DNA of 48,397 bases from positions 1 to 48,397 of the forward strand of contig JAPPHF010000013.1 in the NCBI GenBank assembly GCA_028821115.1. The letters are read 5' to 3'. Each line of letters starts with the position of its first letter. The first letter of the stretch is position 1. A program made the position numbers and the translations under genes. This stretch comes from Deltaproteobacteria bacterium (lineage in GTDB: Bacteria; Desulfobacterota; Binatia; UBA9968; JAJDTQ01). Below the pieces are notes generated by a model that saw only the letters and a list, made by a program, of their open reading frames with translations, was not told the origin of the DNA and ran no database searches. Shown one piece after another: positions 13,006 to 22,592 of this stretch.

Positions 13006-13911
13006 TCAGGGGCGATCGTCGAAAACCCGCAGGAGCCGCCACGCCTCGGCGGCCTTCTCCCAGCCTATCAGCGCCACCAGGTGACCCTCCGGATCCACCA
13101 CCCGGCGGGTGGTCTCGGCGGCCGCGGGCTCCGCGACCTCCGCCAGGGCGCCCTGGATGCCGCGCCGGAGCCGATCCGCCGCCTCCGCCCCCAGGACGGC
13201 GCAATCCAGATGCGCCAGGGCGTCGTTCAACGGCACCAGGGGAACGGCATCGCCGTCCTCGAGCGCCTCGAGGTCGTCCAGGAGCGCGGCGTCGGCGATC
13301 CGGAACCCGCCGGACGCCACCCGACGGAGACGGCTCAGGTAGGCGCCGCACCCCAGGGTGCGGCCGATATCGGCCGCCAGGGTCCTCACATAGGTCCCCT
13401 TGGAGCACGTGAGCTCGAACTCCAACTCGGCGTGGCCCACCTGCTCCAGCCGGGTGATGTCGATCCGGACGGGGCGGGGCTCCCGTTCCACCTCCAGCCC
13501 CTTGCGCGCCAACTCGTAGAGCCGGGAACCGTCCTTCTTGAGCGCCGAATACATCGGCGGCACCTGTTGGAGCGAACCGCTGAACTCGCGGCGCAGGAAC
13601 TCCATCTCCGCCGGACCGAGGCGCGGTGGCTCGCGCCGAGAAAGGAAATTGCCGGTGCGGTCCTGGGTGTCGGTCTCGGCTCCCAGCGTAATCACGCCGC
13701 TGTAGCCCTTGTCCGCGTCCAGGAAATACTGCGCGATCTTGGTCCCCTCGTTGACAGCCAGCGGCAGGAGGCCGGAAGCGAACGGGTCCAGGGTGCCAAG
13801 GTGGCCGACCTTCCGCGCCCCGGTGATCCGCTTCGCGGCGGCGACGACCCGGGCCGAGGAAGGACCTTCCGGCTTGTCCACCAGCAGGATGCCGCTCCTG
13901 ACCAGTTTCAT
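13006..13911 (-). CDS. truB: tRNA pseudouridine synthase B
   Basis: TruB makes pseudouridine 55 in the T loop of tRNAs. The 301-residue protein has the N-terminal GILLVDKPEGPSSA, the catalytic Asp42 in GHLGTLDPFASGLLP, the DKGYSGVITLG strand, and YSALKKDGSRLYELAR with GTYVRTLAADIG further on. The C-terminal segment (residues about 235-301) fits a PUA-like domain. It follows rbfA by 11 bases on the same strand. The separate longer frame listed over this region is a shadow. Confidence 0.96.
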   Translation of the reverse strand: MKLVRSGILLVDKPEGPSSARVVAAAKRITGARKVGHLGTLDPFASGLLPLAVNEGTKIAQYFLDADKGYSGVITLGAETDTQDRTGNFLSRREPPRLGPAEMEFLRREFSGSLQQVPPMYSALKKDGSRLYELARKGLEVEREPRPVRIDITRLEQVGHAELEFELTCSKGTYVRTLAADIGRTLGCGAYLSRLRRVASGGFRIADAALLDDLEALEDGDAVPLVPLNDALAHLDCAVLGAEAADRLRRGIQGALAEVAEPAAAETTRRVVDPEGHLVALIGWEKAAEAWRLLRVFDDRP

Positions 13912-13922
13912 GATCGCCCGCC

Positions 13923-14288
13923 CTACTCTTTCGGCGCCACGTCCTTGAGGATGTCGTCGATGCGCCGGGCCACGTCCGGCGCATCGTCGTAGACGAACTC
14001 CAAGGACGGGACGTAGCGGAGCTTGAGGTCGGCGGCGATACGGCCGCGGATGAAACCGGCGGCCCCGCGCAGGCCCGCGAGCGCCTCGTCCTTCGATGCA
14101 GCGCCGTCGCGCACCGTGAAGAAGATCCTGGCGTGCTTCAGATCGGGTCGGACGTCGACGCCGGTGAGCGTCACCCCCTGGACCCGTGAATCATCCAGCG
14201 TGTGCGCCAGCAGCCGCGAGACGAACTCGATCAGCAACTCGCCGACCCGCTGCGAGCGGGAGCTTTCCGTCTTTTTTCGATTCCTCAT
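13923..14288 (-). CDS. rbfA: 30S ribosome-binding factor RbfA
   Basis: RbfA is a KH-type assembly factor that binds immature 30S subunits near helix 1 of 16S rRNA. I prefer the ATG at 14288 (MRNRKKTESSRSQRVGE), giving 121 residues; the listed GTG start adds 11 residues that are REP-like repeat read as protein. The region LTGVDVRPDLKHARIFFTV and the C-terminal LKLRYVPSLEFVYDD are family hallmarks. It is followed by truB and preceded by the ylxP gene across a REP palindrome. Confidence 0.94.
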   Translation of the reverse strand: MRNRKKTESSRSQRVGELLIEFVSRLLAHTLDDSRVQGVTLTGVDVRPDLKHARIFFTVRDGAASKDEALAGLRGAAGFIRGRIAADLKLRYVPSLEFVYDDAPDVARRIDDILKDVAPKE

Positions 14289-14321
14289 GAAATTCGTCGG
14301 CCGGCGCGAGAGGCCGGGCAC

Positions 14322-14345
14322 GGGCGGGTTTGAAACCCGCCCCTA
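14322..14345. repeat. REP-like palindrome GGGCGGGTTT/AAACCCGCCC
   Basis: Ten-base perfect arms around a single G in the rbfA-ylxP gap. The CTA of its flank is the TAG stop of the ylxP gene on the minus strand, so the repeat reaches the last codon. Confidence 0.75.
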
Positions 14346-14630
14346 TTCGTGCAGGATGCGGATGTCCGACTCGCCGAGCTCGGCAAGCCCCAGCCGGTCC
14401 ACGAACTCGACCACCTGCCGAAGCGTGGCTTCGACGATCCTGGCGTTGCTGCCGACGACGCCGAACCCCAGCAGCGCACGCTGCCACAGTTCCTGGTCGC
14501 CGCACTCCGTTACCGAGATGTTGAACTTGTTGGAAACCCGGGCCTGGATCTTCCGCAGGACCGACCTCTTGCCCTTGAGGGAATGGTTCTCCGGCAGGAT
14601 CAACGCGATCTTGAGAACGCCGACCACCAT
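14343..14630 (-). CDS. DUF503 (YlxP-like) protein
   Basis: A 95-residue protein of the DUF503 family, commonly found between infB and rbfA and thought to assist ribosome assembly; its biochemical role is not settled. The family pattern is clear: VGVLKIALILPENHSLKGKR at the start, then KFNISVTECGDQELWQRA and a final hydrophobic strand ending near the stop. It is soluble with no membrane segment. Both junctions hold repeats, a REP palindrome at its stop and a different repeat between it and infB. Confidence 0.9.
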   Translation of the reverse strand: MVVGVLKIALILPENHSLKGKRSVLRKIQARVSNKFNISVTECGDQELWQRALLGFGVVGSNARIVEATLRQVVEFVDRLGLAELGESDIRILHE

Positions 14631-14639
14631 GACGCTGAC

Positions 14640-14688
14640 GTCCTTCGACTTCGCGCCGCTTGCGCGGCGTTACGCTCAGGACGAACGG
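14640..14688. repeat. Interspersed repeat of the GTTCGTCCTGAGC...CGAAGGAC type
   Basis: The infB-ylxP gap reads GTCCTTCGACTTCGCGCCGC, then TTGCGCGGCG and CTCAGGACGAACGGG. CGCCGC/GCGCGGCG can pair. Repeats with these outer words are frequent between genes in many environmental genomes, so this is probably a copy of a non-coding repeat rather than part of either gene. Confidence 0.55.
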
Positions 14689-14693
14689 GAGGG

Positions 14694-17528
14694 CTACCGG
14701 TCCGCCGAGAGCTGGGCGCCCCCGCCGTCCACTCGCGCGGCTCCCCGCGCGATGGGGACCTTCTCGAATCCTTCGATGACGTCGCCTACCTTGACGTCCT
14801 GGTAGCCGTCGATGGCGATGCCGCACTCGTAGCCCGTTCCCACCTCGCGCACGTCGTCCTTGAACCGCTTCAGGCTCGAGAGCCGGCCCTCGTGCACCAC
14901 CACCTGGTCGCGCAGGAGGCGTATCATGCTCGACCGCATGATCTTGCCGTCGGTGACCGCACAACCCGCGATGGTGCCCACGCCGCGGATATTGAACACC
15001 TCCCGGACCTGGATGCGGGCGTGGAACTCCTCGCGGAAGACCGGTTCGAGGAGACCTTCCATGGCCGAGCGGATGTCGTCGATGACCTCGTAGATGATGG
15101 TGTAGAGGCGCACGTCCACGCCCTGCTGCACCGCGAGGTTCGTGGCCTTGGGCTCGGGCCGCACGTTGAAGCCGATGACGATGGCGTTGGAGGCGCTGGC
15201 CAGGAGCACGTCGCTCTCGGTGATGCCGCCCACGGAGCCGTGGATCACCCGGATCTTCACCTCGTCGGTGGAGAGCCGCGTCACCGCCTCGTTCAGGGCC
15301 TCCACGGAGCCGTGGACGTCGCCCTTCACCACGACCCGCAGCTCCTTGACCTCGTTGGCCTTGATCTGGTCGTAGAACTCCTCGAGGGACACCTTGCTGG
15401 TCTTGGCCAGCTCGGCCTCCCGCTGCTGCGTCTCCCGGTACTCGGCGAACTGCCTGGCGCTGGCCTCGTCGGTGAGCGCCGAGAAGCCCTCGCCGGCCTG
15501 CGGCACCCCCTGAAGGCCCAGTATCTCCACCGGTACGGACGGCGTCGCGCTGTCGACCTTGCGTCCCTGGTCGTCGATCATGGCCCGCACCTTGCCGTGA
15601 TGGGGCCCCGCGAAGATGGGATCGCCGACCTTCAGCGTCCCTTCCTGGACCAGCACGGTGGACACCGGACCGCGGCCCCGCTCCAGCTTGGCTTCGACGA
15701 CCGCGCCGCGGGCCAGCTTGTTGGGATTGGCCTTGAGCTCCAGCAGGTCCGCCTGAAGCAGCAGCATCTCCATCAGGCCGGGCAATCCCTCGTGGGTCAC
15801 CGCCGAAACCGGCACGAAGATCGTGTCGCCGCCCCACGCCTCGGGCACCAGGCCATGATCGGACAGGCCGCGCTGGACGCGTTCGGGGTCGGCGTCGGGA
15901 CGGTCGATCTTGTTCACGGCCACGATGATCGGAACCTCGGCCGCGCGGGCGTGATCCACCGCCTCGACGGTCTGCGGCATGACGCCGTCATCGGCGGCCA
16001 CCACCAGCACCACGATGTCGGTAACCTTGGCACCCCGCGCGCGCATGGCGGTAAAGGCTTCGTGTCCGGGCGTGTCGAGGAAGGTCACACCCCTGCCGTC
16101 GAGCCGTACGTGGTAGGCGCCGATGTGCTGGGTAATCCCGCCCGCCTCGGCGTCGGTCACGTTGGTGCTGCGGATGGCGTCCAGCAACGACGTCTTACCG
16201 TGGTCCACGTGGCCCATGATGGTGACCACCGGGGGCCTCGGCTCCCGCGCCTCCTCGGGATCGGTGACCTCGTGCTGGTCCTGGAGCGCGGTCTCGACGT
16301 CGAAGCCGACGTTCTCGACCTGGTAGTCGAACTCGTTGGCCACCAGGGTCGCGGTGTCGTAATCCAGCACCTGGTTGATGGTCGCCATCATGCCGAGGCC
16401 CATGAGCTTCTTGATGACCTCGCCGGCCTTGATGCCCATGTCCTTGGCCATGTCGCCCACGGTGATGGCCTCGTCCATGCGGATGACCCGCTTGCGGGCC
16501 GCGGGCACCGTGATCTCGGTCTTCTTCTGCTCCTTGCCGGGCAGGGCGCGCTTCTTCCGGAGCACACGGCCGCGCGGAGACCGGAACTCGCGCTCCTTGA
16601 GCTCGATGACTTCCTGCTTCCGGATGACCCGTTTCTTGCCCTTGGCGCCCTTGCCGGCCTTGTCCTGTCCGTCGGCTTCCGCCGGCTGCTGCCCGTCGCG
16701 CGCCGTCGCCGGAGCCGCCGTCTTGGAGGGCGCGGACTTTGCCGGCGCCGGTGTCGCCTTCCGGCTCAAGTCGATGCGGCCGAGGATCCGCGGCCCGGTG
16801 ACGGCGGGTTGCCCCGGCGTTGCCTCGGCGTCCTCTTCCGCGGGGGCGGCTGCACCGTTGGCGCCGCTGGCGGCCGCCTCCGGCTCGAGCTCCTCTACCG
16901 AAGCCGGCGAAGCCGGCTCCTCCGCTCCAGCCTCCTGTCCGGTTTCCGCCTGAACCTCCACGGCGCCCGGAGCTTCGGTCTCGGCCGGCTCCTCCGTGTC
17001 GCCGGCGGCGGGCGAAGCGTCGACCTGCTCGGCGGCGGGCGCCTCGACCTCGATTTCCGCGGGCGCGGCTTCCTCGGGAGCTGCCTCGGACGGGGCGGCT
17101 TCCGCAGACGCGGCCTCGACGGCCGCCTCCGCGGCTTCCTCGGCCGCGGCTTCCTCGGCCTCCGCTTCCGGCTCCTCCCGTTCCACCGGATGAATGGGCT
17201 TGCGAGTGACCAGCTCGACCGTGCTTCTGCGGCGCCGGATGACGTTGGCGCGGACGCGGCGCTCGACCACCTTCTCGTGCGCCTGCACCTCGCCCATGTC
17301 CTGGTCCTCGGCCGTGATCGTGCGATCGACGACGACGCGTTCCTCGCCAACGGTGACCTTCGGCTTCTCCATGGCGGCGAGGGCCGCCTTGACCGCCTCG
17401 ACTTCCGACTCCTCGAGGGAGCTCTGAGGCTTCTTGCCGCGGATCCGGATCTTTTCGAGTTGGGCGATGAGATCCTTCGGCTCGATCTCGAGCTGCTTGG
17501 CCAGTTGGTGCACTCTCACTTTGCTCAT
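14694..17528 (-). CDS. infB: Translation initiation factor IF-2
   Basis: IF-2 is the GTPase that brings fMet-tRNA to the 30S subunit and drives subunit joining. The 944 residues start with an IF2-N domain ([19 protein letters not shown]) and a second small N domain near 325-375 ([21 protein letters not shown]). Between them is a long low-complexity Ala/Glu/Pro linker at about 110-260. The G domain follows at about 435-600 with [22 protein letters not shown] and NKID, then domains II, III and C2. It overlaps the rnpM stop by four bases (ATGA). Confidence 0.98.
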   Translation of the reverse strand: MSKVRVHQLAKQLEIEPKDLIAQLEKIRIRGKKPQSSLEESEVEAVKAALAAMEKPKVTVGEERVVVDRTITAEDQDMGEVQAHEKVVERRVRANVIRRRRSTVELVTRKPIHPVEREEPEAEAEEAAAEEAAEAAVEAASAEAAPSEAAPEEAAPAEIEVEAPAAEQVDASPAAGDTEEPAETEAPGAVEVQAETGQEAGAEEPASPASVEELEPEAAASGANGAAAPAEEDAEATPGQPAVTGPRILGRIDLSRKATPAPAKSAPSKTAAPATARDGQQPAEADGQDKAGKGAKGKKRVIRKQEVIELKEREFRSPRGRVLRKKRALPGKEQKKTEITVPAARKRVIRMDEAITVGDMAKDMGIKAGEVIKKLMGLGMMATINQVLDYDTATLVANEFDYQVENVGFDVETALQDQHEVTDPEEAREPRPPVVTIMGHVDHGKTSLLDAIRSTNVTDAEAGGITQHIGAYHVRLDGRGVTFLDTPGHEAFTAMRARGAKVTDIVVLVVAADDGVMPQTVEAVDHARAAEVPIIVAVNKIDRPDADPERVQRGLSDHGLVPEAWGGDTIFVPVSAVTHEGLPGLMEMLLLQADLLELKANPNKLARGAVVEAKLERGRGPVSTVLVQEGTLKVGDPIFAGPHHGKVRAMIDDQGRKVDSATPSVPVEILGLQGVPQAGEGFSALTDEASARQFAEYRETQQREAELAKTSKVSLEEFYDQIKANEVKELRVVVKGDVHGSVEALNEAVTRLSTDEVKIRVIHGSVGGITESDVLLASASNAIVIGFNVRPEPKATNLAVQQGVDVRLYTIIYEVIDDIRSAMEGLLEPVFREEFHARIQVREVFNIRGVGTIAGCAVTDGKIMRSSMIRLLRDQVVVHEGRLSSLKRFKDDVREVGTGYECGIAIDGYQDVKVGDVIEGFEKVPIARGAARVDGGGAQLSADR

Positions 17529-17788
17529 TTCCCACTCCGTTGGGCTCGAAGCCTTCCCAGCAGTTCCTCCCGATCCTTACGGGGCAGATCGCGACGGAAC
17601 GCGCGATAGACGCTCTTCCGTTTCAGGAAAGCTCGCCAACAATCCTCGCTGTTATGCAGGTAGCCTCCTCGTCCCCTGAAATCTTCCGGTTGCAGGCCGT
17701 CCTCCGTCACCGTGATCCGCCGCAAGACAGCCTTGTCGTCGCGCTGACCGCAACCCAGGCAGGTCCGTACCGGCGAACGGGCGCTCAT
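17525..17788 (-). CDS. rnpM: RNase P modulator RnpM / YlxR family protein
   Basis: An 87-residue YlxR-fold protein, located as usual between nusA and infB. The signature [18 protein letters not shown] and the later [20 protein letters not shown] match the family. YlxR was found to bind RNA and, in Bacillus, to modulate RNase P, hence the name. The two N-terminal cysteines and the later Cys are conserved features. It starts 16 bases behind nusA and its stop overlaps the infB start. Confidence 0.92.
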   Translation of the reverse strand: MSARSPVRTCLGCGQRDDKAVLRRITVTEDGLQPEDFRGRGGYLHNSEDCWRAFLKRKSVYRAFRRDLPRKDREELLGRLRAQRSGK

Positions 17789-17803
17789 TCCCGGCGTGCC
17801 GCT

Positions 17804-19300
17804 TCAAGCCCCCTGCCGGGAGCTCGACTCCGCCTCCTCTTCATCCGAGGCCGCGGCCGGCTCCTCCACGGCTTCCGTCGCCGCGGCTTCTTCCGCCGTC
17901 TCCAGGGATTCGCCTTCCGCCGCCGTGGTTTCGCCCGCCGTGTCCACGGGATCGCCTTCCGTCTCGTCGGATTCGCCTACCGTCTCCTCCGCCCCGCCGG
18001 CCTCCGCCGCCTCCTCCTCCGCCCGCGCGGCCTCTTCCGCCTCCCGGGCCGCCCGCTCGCGCTCTTCCTCCACGTGCTGCGCGGCCGCCTCCAGGATCAC
18101 CGAGGCCTTCTCCAGCTCGATGCCGGTGATCTCGTTGATGGTGGCCGGCTCGGCCTCCGACAGGTCCTCGGCGGACTTGAACCCCGACTGGTAGAGCAGC
18201 TCCGCCATCACCTCGCTCACGCCCGGGATCGCGGACAGCGATTGCCTTGCCAGCCGGCTCTCCTCGTCCGCCTCCGACTCGCTGCGGGCGTCGATGCCCC
18301 AGCCGGTGAGCCGGGACGCCAGCCGGACGTTCTGACCCTTGCGGCCGATGGCGAGCGAAAGCTGCTCGTCGGGAACGATGACCTCCATGCTGTGAGCGTC
18401 CTCGTCCAGCAGGATCTTGGTAACCTTGGCCGGGGCCAGCGCCCGGCAGACATACTCGGCCTGCTCGGGGATCCAGTGGACGATGTCGATCTTCTCTCCC
18501 CGCAGCTCCTGCACCACCGATTGGACCCGGGTGCCCTTCATACCCACGCAGGCGCCCACCGGATCCACGTCGGGGTCGTTGGAGGTCACGGCGATCTTCG
18601 CCCGGCCGCCCGGCTCGCGGGCCGCTCCCTTGACCTCGACGATGCCTTCGTAGATCTCCGGAACCTCCTGCTCGAACAGCTTGATCAGCATGCCGGGGTG
18701 GGTGCGCGAAAGAACGATCTGCGGGCCGCGGCTGGTCATCTCGACGCTGACGATGTAGGCGCGGATGCGGTCTCCCTGCCGGTAGCGTTCCCGCGGCACC
18801 TGCTCCTTCTCCGGCAGGATCGCGTTGGTCCTGCCGAGGTTCACGATGATGTTGTTCTTCTCGAAACGCTGCACGATGCCGTGCACCAGCTCGCCCTGGC
18901 GGTCCTTGAACTCGTTGAAGATGATCTCGCGCTCGACGTCCCGCACCCGCTGCACGATGTTCTGCTTAGCCGCCTGGGCGGCGATGCGGCCGAACACCGT
19001 GGCGTCGATTTTCATCAGCAGCTCGTCGCCCAGCTCCACGTCCGGATCCAGCGTCTCGCGGGCCTCGTCGAGATCGATCTCAAGGTCGGGGTCGGCGACG
19101 TCGTCCACCACCACCTTGGCCTCAAAAATCTCGACCTCCCCGATATCGGGGTTGTACTGAGCCTCGAAGGTCCGCTCCGCTCCGAACGTCTTCTTGGCCG
19201 CCGACACCATGGCCGACTCGATGGCTTCGACGAGGATCTCCTTGTCGATGCCCTTTTCCTTCGTCACCTGCTCGATGACTCGAACCAGATCCTGCTGCAT
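17804..19300 (-). CDS. nusA: Transcription termination/antitermination protein NusA
   Basis: NusA binds RNA polymerase and controls pausing, termination and antitermination. The 498 residues run N-terminal domain (1-130), S1 (about 135-200; GELVHGIVQRFEKNNIIVNLG), KH1 and KH2 (VGACVGMKGTRVQSVVQELRG; LAIGRKGQNVRLASRLTGW), then one helix-hairpin-helix-like repeat (about 360-420) and an unusually long acidic, Ala/Glu-rich tail of about 75 residues. The tail resembles the linker of IF-2 in composition. It follows rimP by 28 bases. Confidence 0.97.
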   Translation of the reverse strand: MQQDLVRVIEQVTKEKGIDKEILVEAIESAMVSAAKKTFGAERTFEAQYNPDIGEVEIFEAKVVVDDVADPDLEIDLDEARETLDPDVELGDELLMKIDATVFGRIAAQAAKQNIVQRVRDVEREIIFNEFKDRQGELVHGIVQRFEKNNIIVNLGRTNAILPEKEQVPRERYRQGDRIRAYIVSVEMTSRGPQIVLSRTHPGMLIKLFEQEVPEIYEGIVEVKGAAREPGGRAKIAVTSNDPDVDPVGACVGMKGTRVQSVVQELRGEKIDIVHWIPEQAEYVCRALAPAKVTKILLDEDAHSMEVIVPDEQLSLAIGRKGQNVRLASRLTGWGIDARSESEADEESRLARQSLSAIPGVSEVMAELLYQSGFKSAEDLSEAEPATINEITGIELEKASVILEAAAQHVEEERERAAREAEEAARAEEEAAEAGGAEETVGESDETEGDPVDTAGETTAAEGESLETAEEAAATEAVEEPAAASDEEEAESSSRQGA

Positions 19301-19328
19301 CTCTATCCCCTAACCACGCTTTACCGGA

Positions 19329-19823
19329 TCACCTTGATGACGCCCAGTCGTACTCGACGTTGGCCCTCACGATAAGGCCGAACGGGATAAACACCTCGCG
19401 CCCGTCCTGCAGCAACACGACACCGCCGGCGGCGGCGTCGTGCAGCGGTCCGAGAAAATTTCTGCGGCCGCCGATCATCTCGCCGGTATGGACCCGGACC
19501 CTCTGCCCGACGCACCGGGCGAAATGCTCCGGTTTCCTGAGCGGCCGGTTGATGCCGGGCGAAGAGACCTCCAGGGTGTAGGAACCTTCCACCACGTCAT
19601 AGACGTCGAGGATATCGCTCAGCTCCCTGCTGACCCGGCTCAACTCGTCCACGCCGGGCGCCTCGTCTTCGTGCCGCTTCTCGAGTAGGTCCAGGTAGAC
19701 GCGCAGCACGCGGCCCGATCTCCCCTCGTGCCGAAGCTCGATATCCACCACCTCCAATCCCTCACCCGCGGCCAGCGGATCCACCAACTCCCAGAGACGG
19801 TCCAGCGTCTCGCTTCTCGCCAT
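19329..19823 (-). CDS. rimP: Ribosome maturation factor RimP
   Basis: RimP helps 30S subunit assembly. I place the start at ATG 19823 (MARSETLDRLWEL) with GAGG five bases upstream, giving 164 residues. Family marks are GLEVVDIELRHEG, LRVYLDL, and the central YTLEVSSPGINRPLRKPEHFARCVGQRVRV with the C-terminal Sm-like barrel. It is the first gene of the minus-strand block and shares a 170-base divergent region with the ntrB-like gene. Its leader holds a terminator-like hairpin, listed separately. Confidence 0.95.
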   Translation of the reverse strand: MARSETLDRLWELVDPLAAGEGLEVVDIELRHEGRSGRVLRVYLDLLEKRHEDEAPGVDELSRVSRELSDILDVYDVVEGSYTLEVSSPGINRPLRKPEHFARCVGQRVRVHTGEMIGGRRNFLGPLHDAAAGGVVLLQDGREVFIPFGLIVRANVEYDWASSR

Positions 19824-19836
19824 CGGCACCTCAAAT

Positions 19837-19859
19837 AAAAAAGCGGGCAAGGCGCCCAC
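19837..19859 (-). terminator. Terminator-like hairpin in the rimP leader
   Basis: On the minus strand GTGGGC-GCCTT-GCCCGC (six pairs with one G-T wobble) is followed directly by six T. It lies 14 bases before the rimP start, with no minus-strand gene close upstream to terminate, so it may act as an attenuator of the rimP-nusA operon. A weak promoter candidate (TTGCAT, 16 bases, TGTAAA) ends only about ten bases earlier, which is short for an attenuator. Confidence 0.4.
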
Positions 19860-19936
19860 TGATGCCTATTCTTTTACAACAATGACGCGCCCCAATGCAA
19901 ACCAGGAGTTCCCGAGGGCCCCTTCGCGGAGGCCCC

Positions 19937-19957
19937 GGGCGGGTTTGAAACCCGCCC
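19937..19957. repeat. REP-like palindrome GGGCGGGTTT/AAACCCGCCC
   Basis: Ten-base perfect arms around one G in the divergent rimP/ntrB region. The listed ntrB frame from 19882 reads through it, which argues for a later start of that gene. Confidence 0.75.
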
Positions 19958-19992
19958 CCGCACGGGCTATCATCCCGTGTCTGAAGCCACCC

Positions 19993-21114
19993 ATGTTGAA
20001 GCCTCGGCCCATGCCCACCGCAACGCACCCAAGCGACGTTTCGGCGGCGGTTTCCTGGCAGGACGTCCTCACCAGCCTGGAAGACGCCGTCATGGTGGTG
20101 GACCTGTCACGTACCCTCTCTTTCGTGAACCAGGCCGCGGAAACCCTCACCGGACTTTCCGCGCGCAAGCTGCTGGCGAGGGCTTCCGACGACCTCTTCG
20201 GCGCCAACCGGTGGCTGCTGGACATGATCGACAACAGCCTCGGCCCCAACGAGAGCACCAGCCGGGCGGAGAACGAGTTCGTCAAGCCGCGGGGAAAGAA
20301 CGTACCCGTGAGCGCCCTGGTGTCGCCCCTCCGGGATCAGGACGGCCGGCTCGCCGGCAGCGTGCTGCTCCTCCGCGACCGGACCCTGAGGCAGGCCATG
20401 GAGGAAGACCTGCGGCGCTCGGACCGGCTGGCCCTGCTGGGCAAGCTGGCGGCGGGCTTGGCGCACGAGATCAAGAACCCCCTCGGGGGGATCAAGGGAG
20501 CGGCCCAACTGATTCGCGCCGAGGTGGCGCACGACGCCTCGCTGCTGGAAAACACCGACATCATGATCCGGGAGGTGGACCGGGTGAATCAGCTCCTGGA
20601 CCAGCTCCTGGACCTGGCGCGTCCCGCCGGACTCCAGGTGGAGCCGCTGAACGTCCACGAGCTCCTGGAGCACGTCCTCAGGCTGGAGGTCCACGCGGCG
20701 ACCGCCGCCAAGGTCCGCGTCCAACGTTTCTTCGACCCCAGCCTGCCGATGATCATCGGAGACCGAAGCCGGCTGATACAGGTGTTCCTGAACCTGGTGG
20801 AGAACGCGCTCCAGGCCAAGCCCACCCGTGTCGCCGTCACCACGCGCATCGAGACGGACTTCTTTCTCCGCACCGGGCAGTCCAGCGCCACCAAGTTTGT
20901 CAGCGTGGACTTCCGGGACGACGGTTCGGGCATCGACGAGGACGACCTGCCCGACATCTTCTCGCCTTTCTTCACCAGAAAGCGCCGCGGCACCGGCCTC
21001 GGGCTGGCCATCTGCGACCGCACCATCAAGGAGCACGGCGGCCGCCTGGGAGTGGAAAGCCGACTGGGAGAAGGATCGGTGTTCAGGGTGTCGCTGCCCG
21101 CTCAACCCGACTAG
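19993..21114 (+). CDS. NtrB-like sensor histidine kinase
   Basis: A soluble, cytoplasmic two-component sensor of about 373 residues. A PAS-type domain comes first (WQDVLTSLEDAVMVVDLSRT), then the dimerisation helix with the phosphorylated His in LAAGLAHEIKNPLGGIKGAAQ, then an ATPase domain with N box QVFLNLVENALQA, G1 box DDGSGI and G2 box GTGLGLAI. No membrane segments are present, as in NtrB. The start is uncertain; ATG 19993 or 20011 fit better than the listed start, which runs through a REP repeat. The gene is followed five bases later by its response regulator. Confidence 0.9.
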   Translation: MLKPRPMPTATHPSDVSAAVSWQDVLTSLEDAVMVVDLSRTLSFVNQAAETLTGLSARKLLARASDDLFGANRWLLDMIDNSLGPNESTSRAENEFVKPRGKNVPVSALVSPLRDQDGRLAGSVLLLRDRTLRQAMEEDLRRSDRLALLGKLAAGLAHEIKNPLGGIKGAAQLIRAEVAHDASLLENTDIMIREVDRVNQLLDQLLDLARPAGLQVEPLNVHELLEHVLRLEVHAATAAKVRVQRFFDPSLPMIIGDRSRLIQVFLNLVENALQAKPTRVAVTTRIETDFFLRTGQSSATKFVSVDFRDDGSGIDEDDLPDIFSPFFTRKRRGTGLGLAICDRTIKEHGGRLGVESRLGEGSVFRVSLPAQPD

Positions 21115-21119
21115 TTGCC

Positions 21120-22592
21120 ATGGAACAGGGCCGTATCCTGCTGGTGGAAGACGACGAGTCCCTGAGCCGCGTGCTCAGGAAGGCGCTGGAGGGCCAGGGA
21201 TACTGGGTTGCGTCCACCGGAACGGGAGCCGAGGCTCGAAAACTGATGGAGGAGGCCGCGACCACCGCCACCACCTGGCCGCGCCTCGGGTTCGACGCCG
21301 TGGTGCTGGACATCGGGCTGCCGGATATCGAGGGGCTCGCGCTCCTGGACTTCGCCAAGGAATCCGGCCTGCAAATGCCGTTCATCGTCATGACCGCGCA
21401 GAACACCATGCGCAACGCCATCGACGCCATGAAGGCCGGCGCCTTCGATTACCTTACGAAGCCGTTCGACCTCGACGTCCTGATGGTGGTGGTGGAACGG
21501 GCGCTGGACCGACGCCAACTGACCCGGGAGCTCAGCGATCTCAAGAAGGAGGTCAAGAAACAGTACGAGCCCGGCGTCAACATGATCGGCACCAGCGCGG
21601 CCATGCAGCAGGTCTTCAAGACCATCGGACAGGTGGCCGGCACCGACACCACGATCCTGATCCACGGGGAGAGCGGCACCGGCAAGGAACTGGTGGCGAA
21701 GACGATCCACTACAATTCGCCACGCTGGGACAAACCCTTCGTGCCCGTGAACTGCGCGGCGATTCCCAGGGACCTGCTAGAATCCGAGCTGTTCGGCCAC
21801 GAGAAGGGGGCTTTCACCGGGGCGTTGGAACGGCATCTCGGGACCTTCGAGCTGGCCCAGGGAGGAACGCTTTTCCTCGACGAGATCGGCGAGCTTCCGC
21901 TCGAACTTCAGACCAAGCTGCTGCGGGTGCTGCAGGACGGCTCGTACCGGCGGGTGGGCGGAAAGGACATGCTCCAGTCCGACGCCCGGCTGCTGGCGGC
22001 CACCAACCAGGACCTGGAAAAAGCGGTGCACGAGAACCGTTTCCGGGACGATCTCTACTTCCGCCTGAACGTCATACCGCTCCACATCCCGCCCTTGCGG
22101 GAGCGGAGCACCGATCTCCCTTCCCTGGTGGACTTCTTCATCGCCAAGGTCAACAGCGACATGGGTACGCAGGTGTCGGGGGTTTCGCCGGACGCGTTGA
22201 AGGAGCTCCAGCAATACGACTGGCCGGGCAACGTGCGCGAGTTGGAGAACGTCATCATCCGCGCGGCGGTGCTGTCGCCGGGACCGATCCTGTCGTCGAG
22301 GGACTTCGCCCTGTCGAGTGCGCCCGAACCCGCGTCCAATGACTACGACAGCCTGTCGCTGGAGGAGATCATCCGCGGCAAGCTCGCGGACTACTTCCGG
22401 CGCACCCGAGGCGTCCAGGTGGAGAACCTCTACTCCGTGGTCATGGCCCGGGTGGAGCGGCCCCTCATCGAGCTGACCCTGCAAGCTACCCGGGGCAACC
22501 AGATACGCGCCGCCCAGCTCCTCGGCATCAACCGCAATACCCTGCGGAAAAAGATCACGGACCTCAAGATCACCGTGAAGCGGGAGCCATGA
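21120..22592 (+). CDS. NtrC-family sigma-54-dependent response regulator
   Basis: A 490-residue regulator made of a receiver domain with the phospho-acceptor at Asp64 ([13 protein letters not shown]), an AAA+ domain, and a Fis-type HTH at the end ([19 protein letters not shown]). The AAA+ part has Walker A GESGTGKE, the sigma-54 contact loop GAFTGA and [14 protein letters not shown]. The receiver has about ten extra residues ahead of the Asp, with a Thr/Ala run. It is the pair of the kinase five bases upstream and probably activates sigma-54 promoters in response to nitrogen or a related signal; the actual signal cannot be read. Its stop overlaps thiE. Confidence 0.94.
   Translation: MEQGRILLVEDDESLSRVLRKALEGQGYWVASTGTGAEARKLMEEAATTATTWPRLGFDAVVLDIGLPDIEGLALLDFAKESGLQMPFIVMTAQNTMRNAIDAMKAGAFDYLTKPFDLDVLMVVVERALDRRQLTRELSDLKKEVKKQYEPGVNMIGTSAAMQQVFKTIGQVAGTDTTILIHGESGTGKELVAKTIHYNSPRWDKPFVPVNCAAIPRDLLESELFGHEKGAFTGALERHLGTFELAQGGTLFLDEIGELPLELQTKLLRVLQDGSYRRVGGKDMLQSDARLLAATNQDLEKAVHENRFRDDLYFRLNVIPLHIPPLRERSTDLPSLVDFFIAKVNSDMGTQVSGVSPDALKELQQYDWPGNVRELENVIIRAAVLSPGPILSSRDFALSSAPEPASNDYDSLSLEEIIRGKLADYFRRTRGVQVENLYSVVMARVERPLIELTLQATRGNQIRAAQLLGINRNTLRKKITDLKITVKREP

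Noticed and set aside
14349-17609. 1086-residue plus-strand ORF opposite infB
   Set aside because: It is the antisense shadow of infB, whose frame carries all IF-2 domains. High GC makes long antisense frames common here; the same applies to 10450-12546, 25438-28428, 1804-2823, 3352-5070 and 17540-19375.
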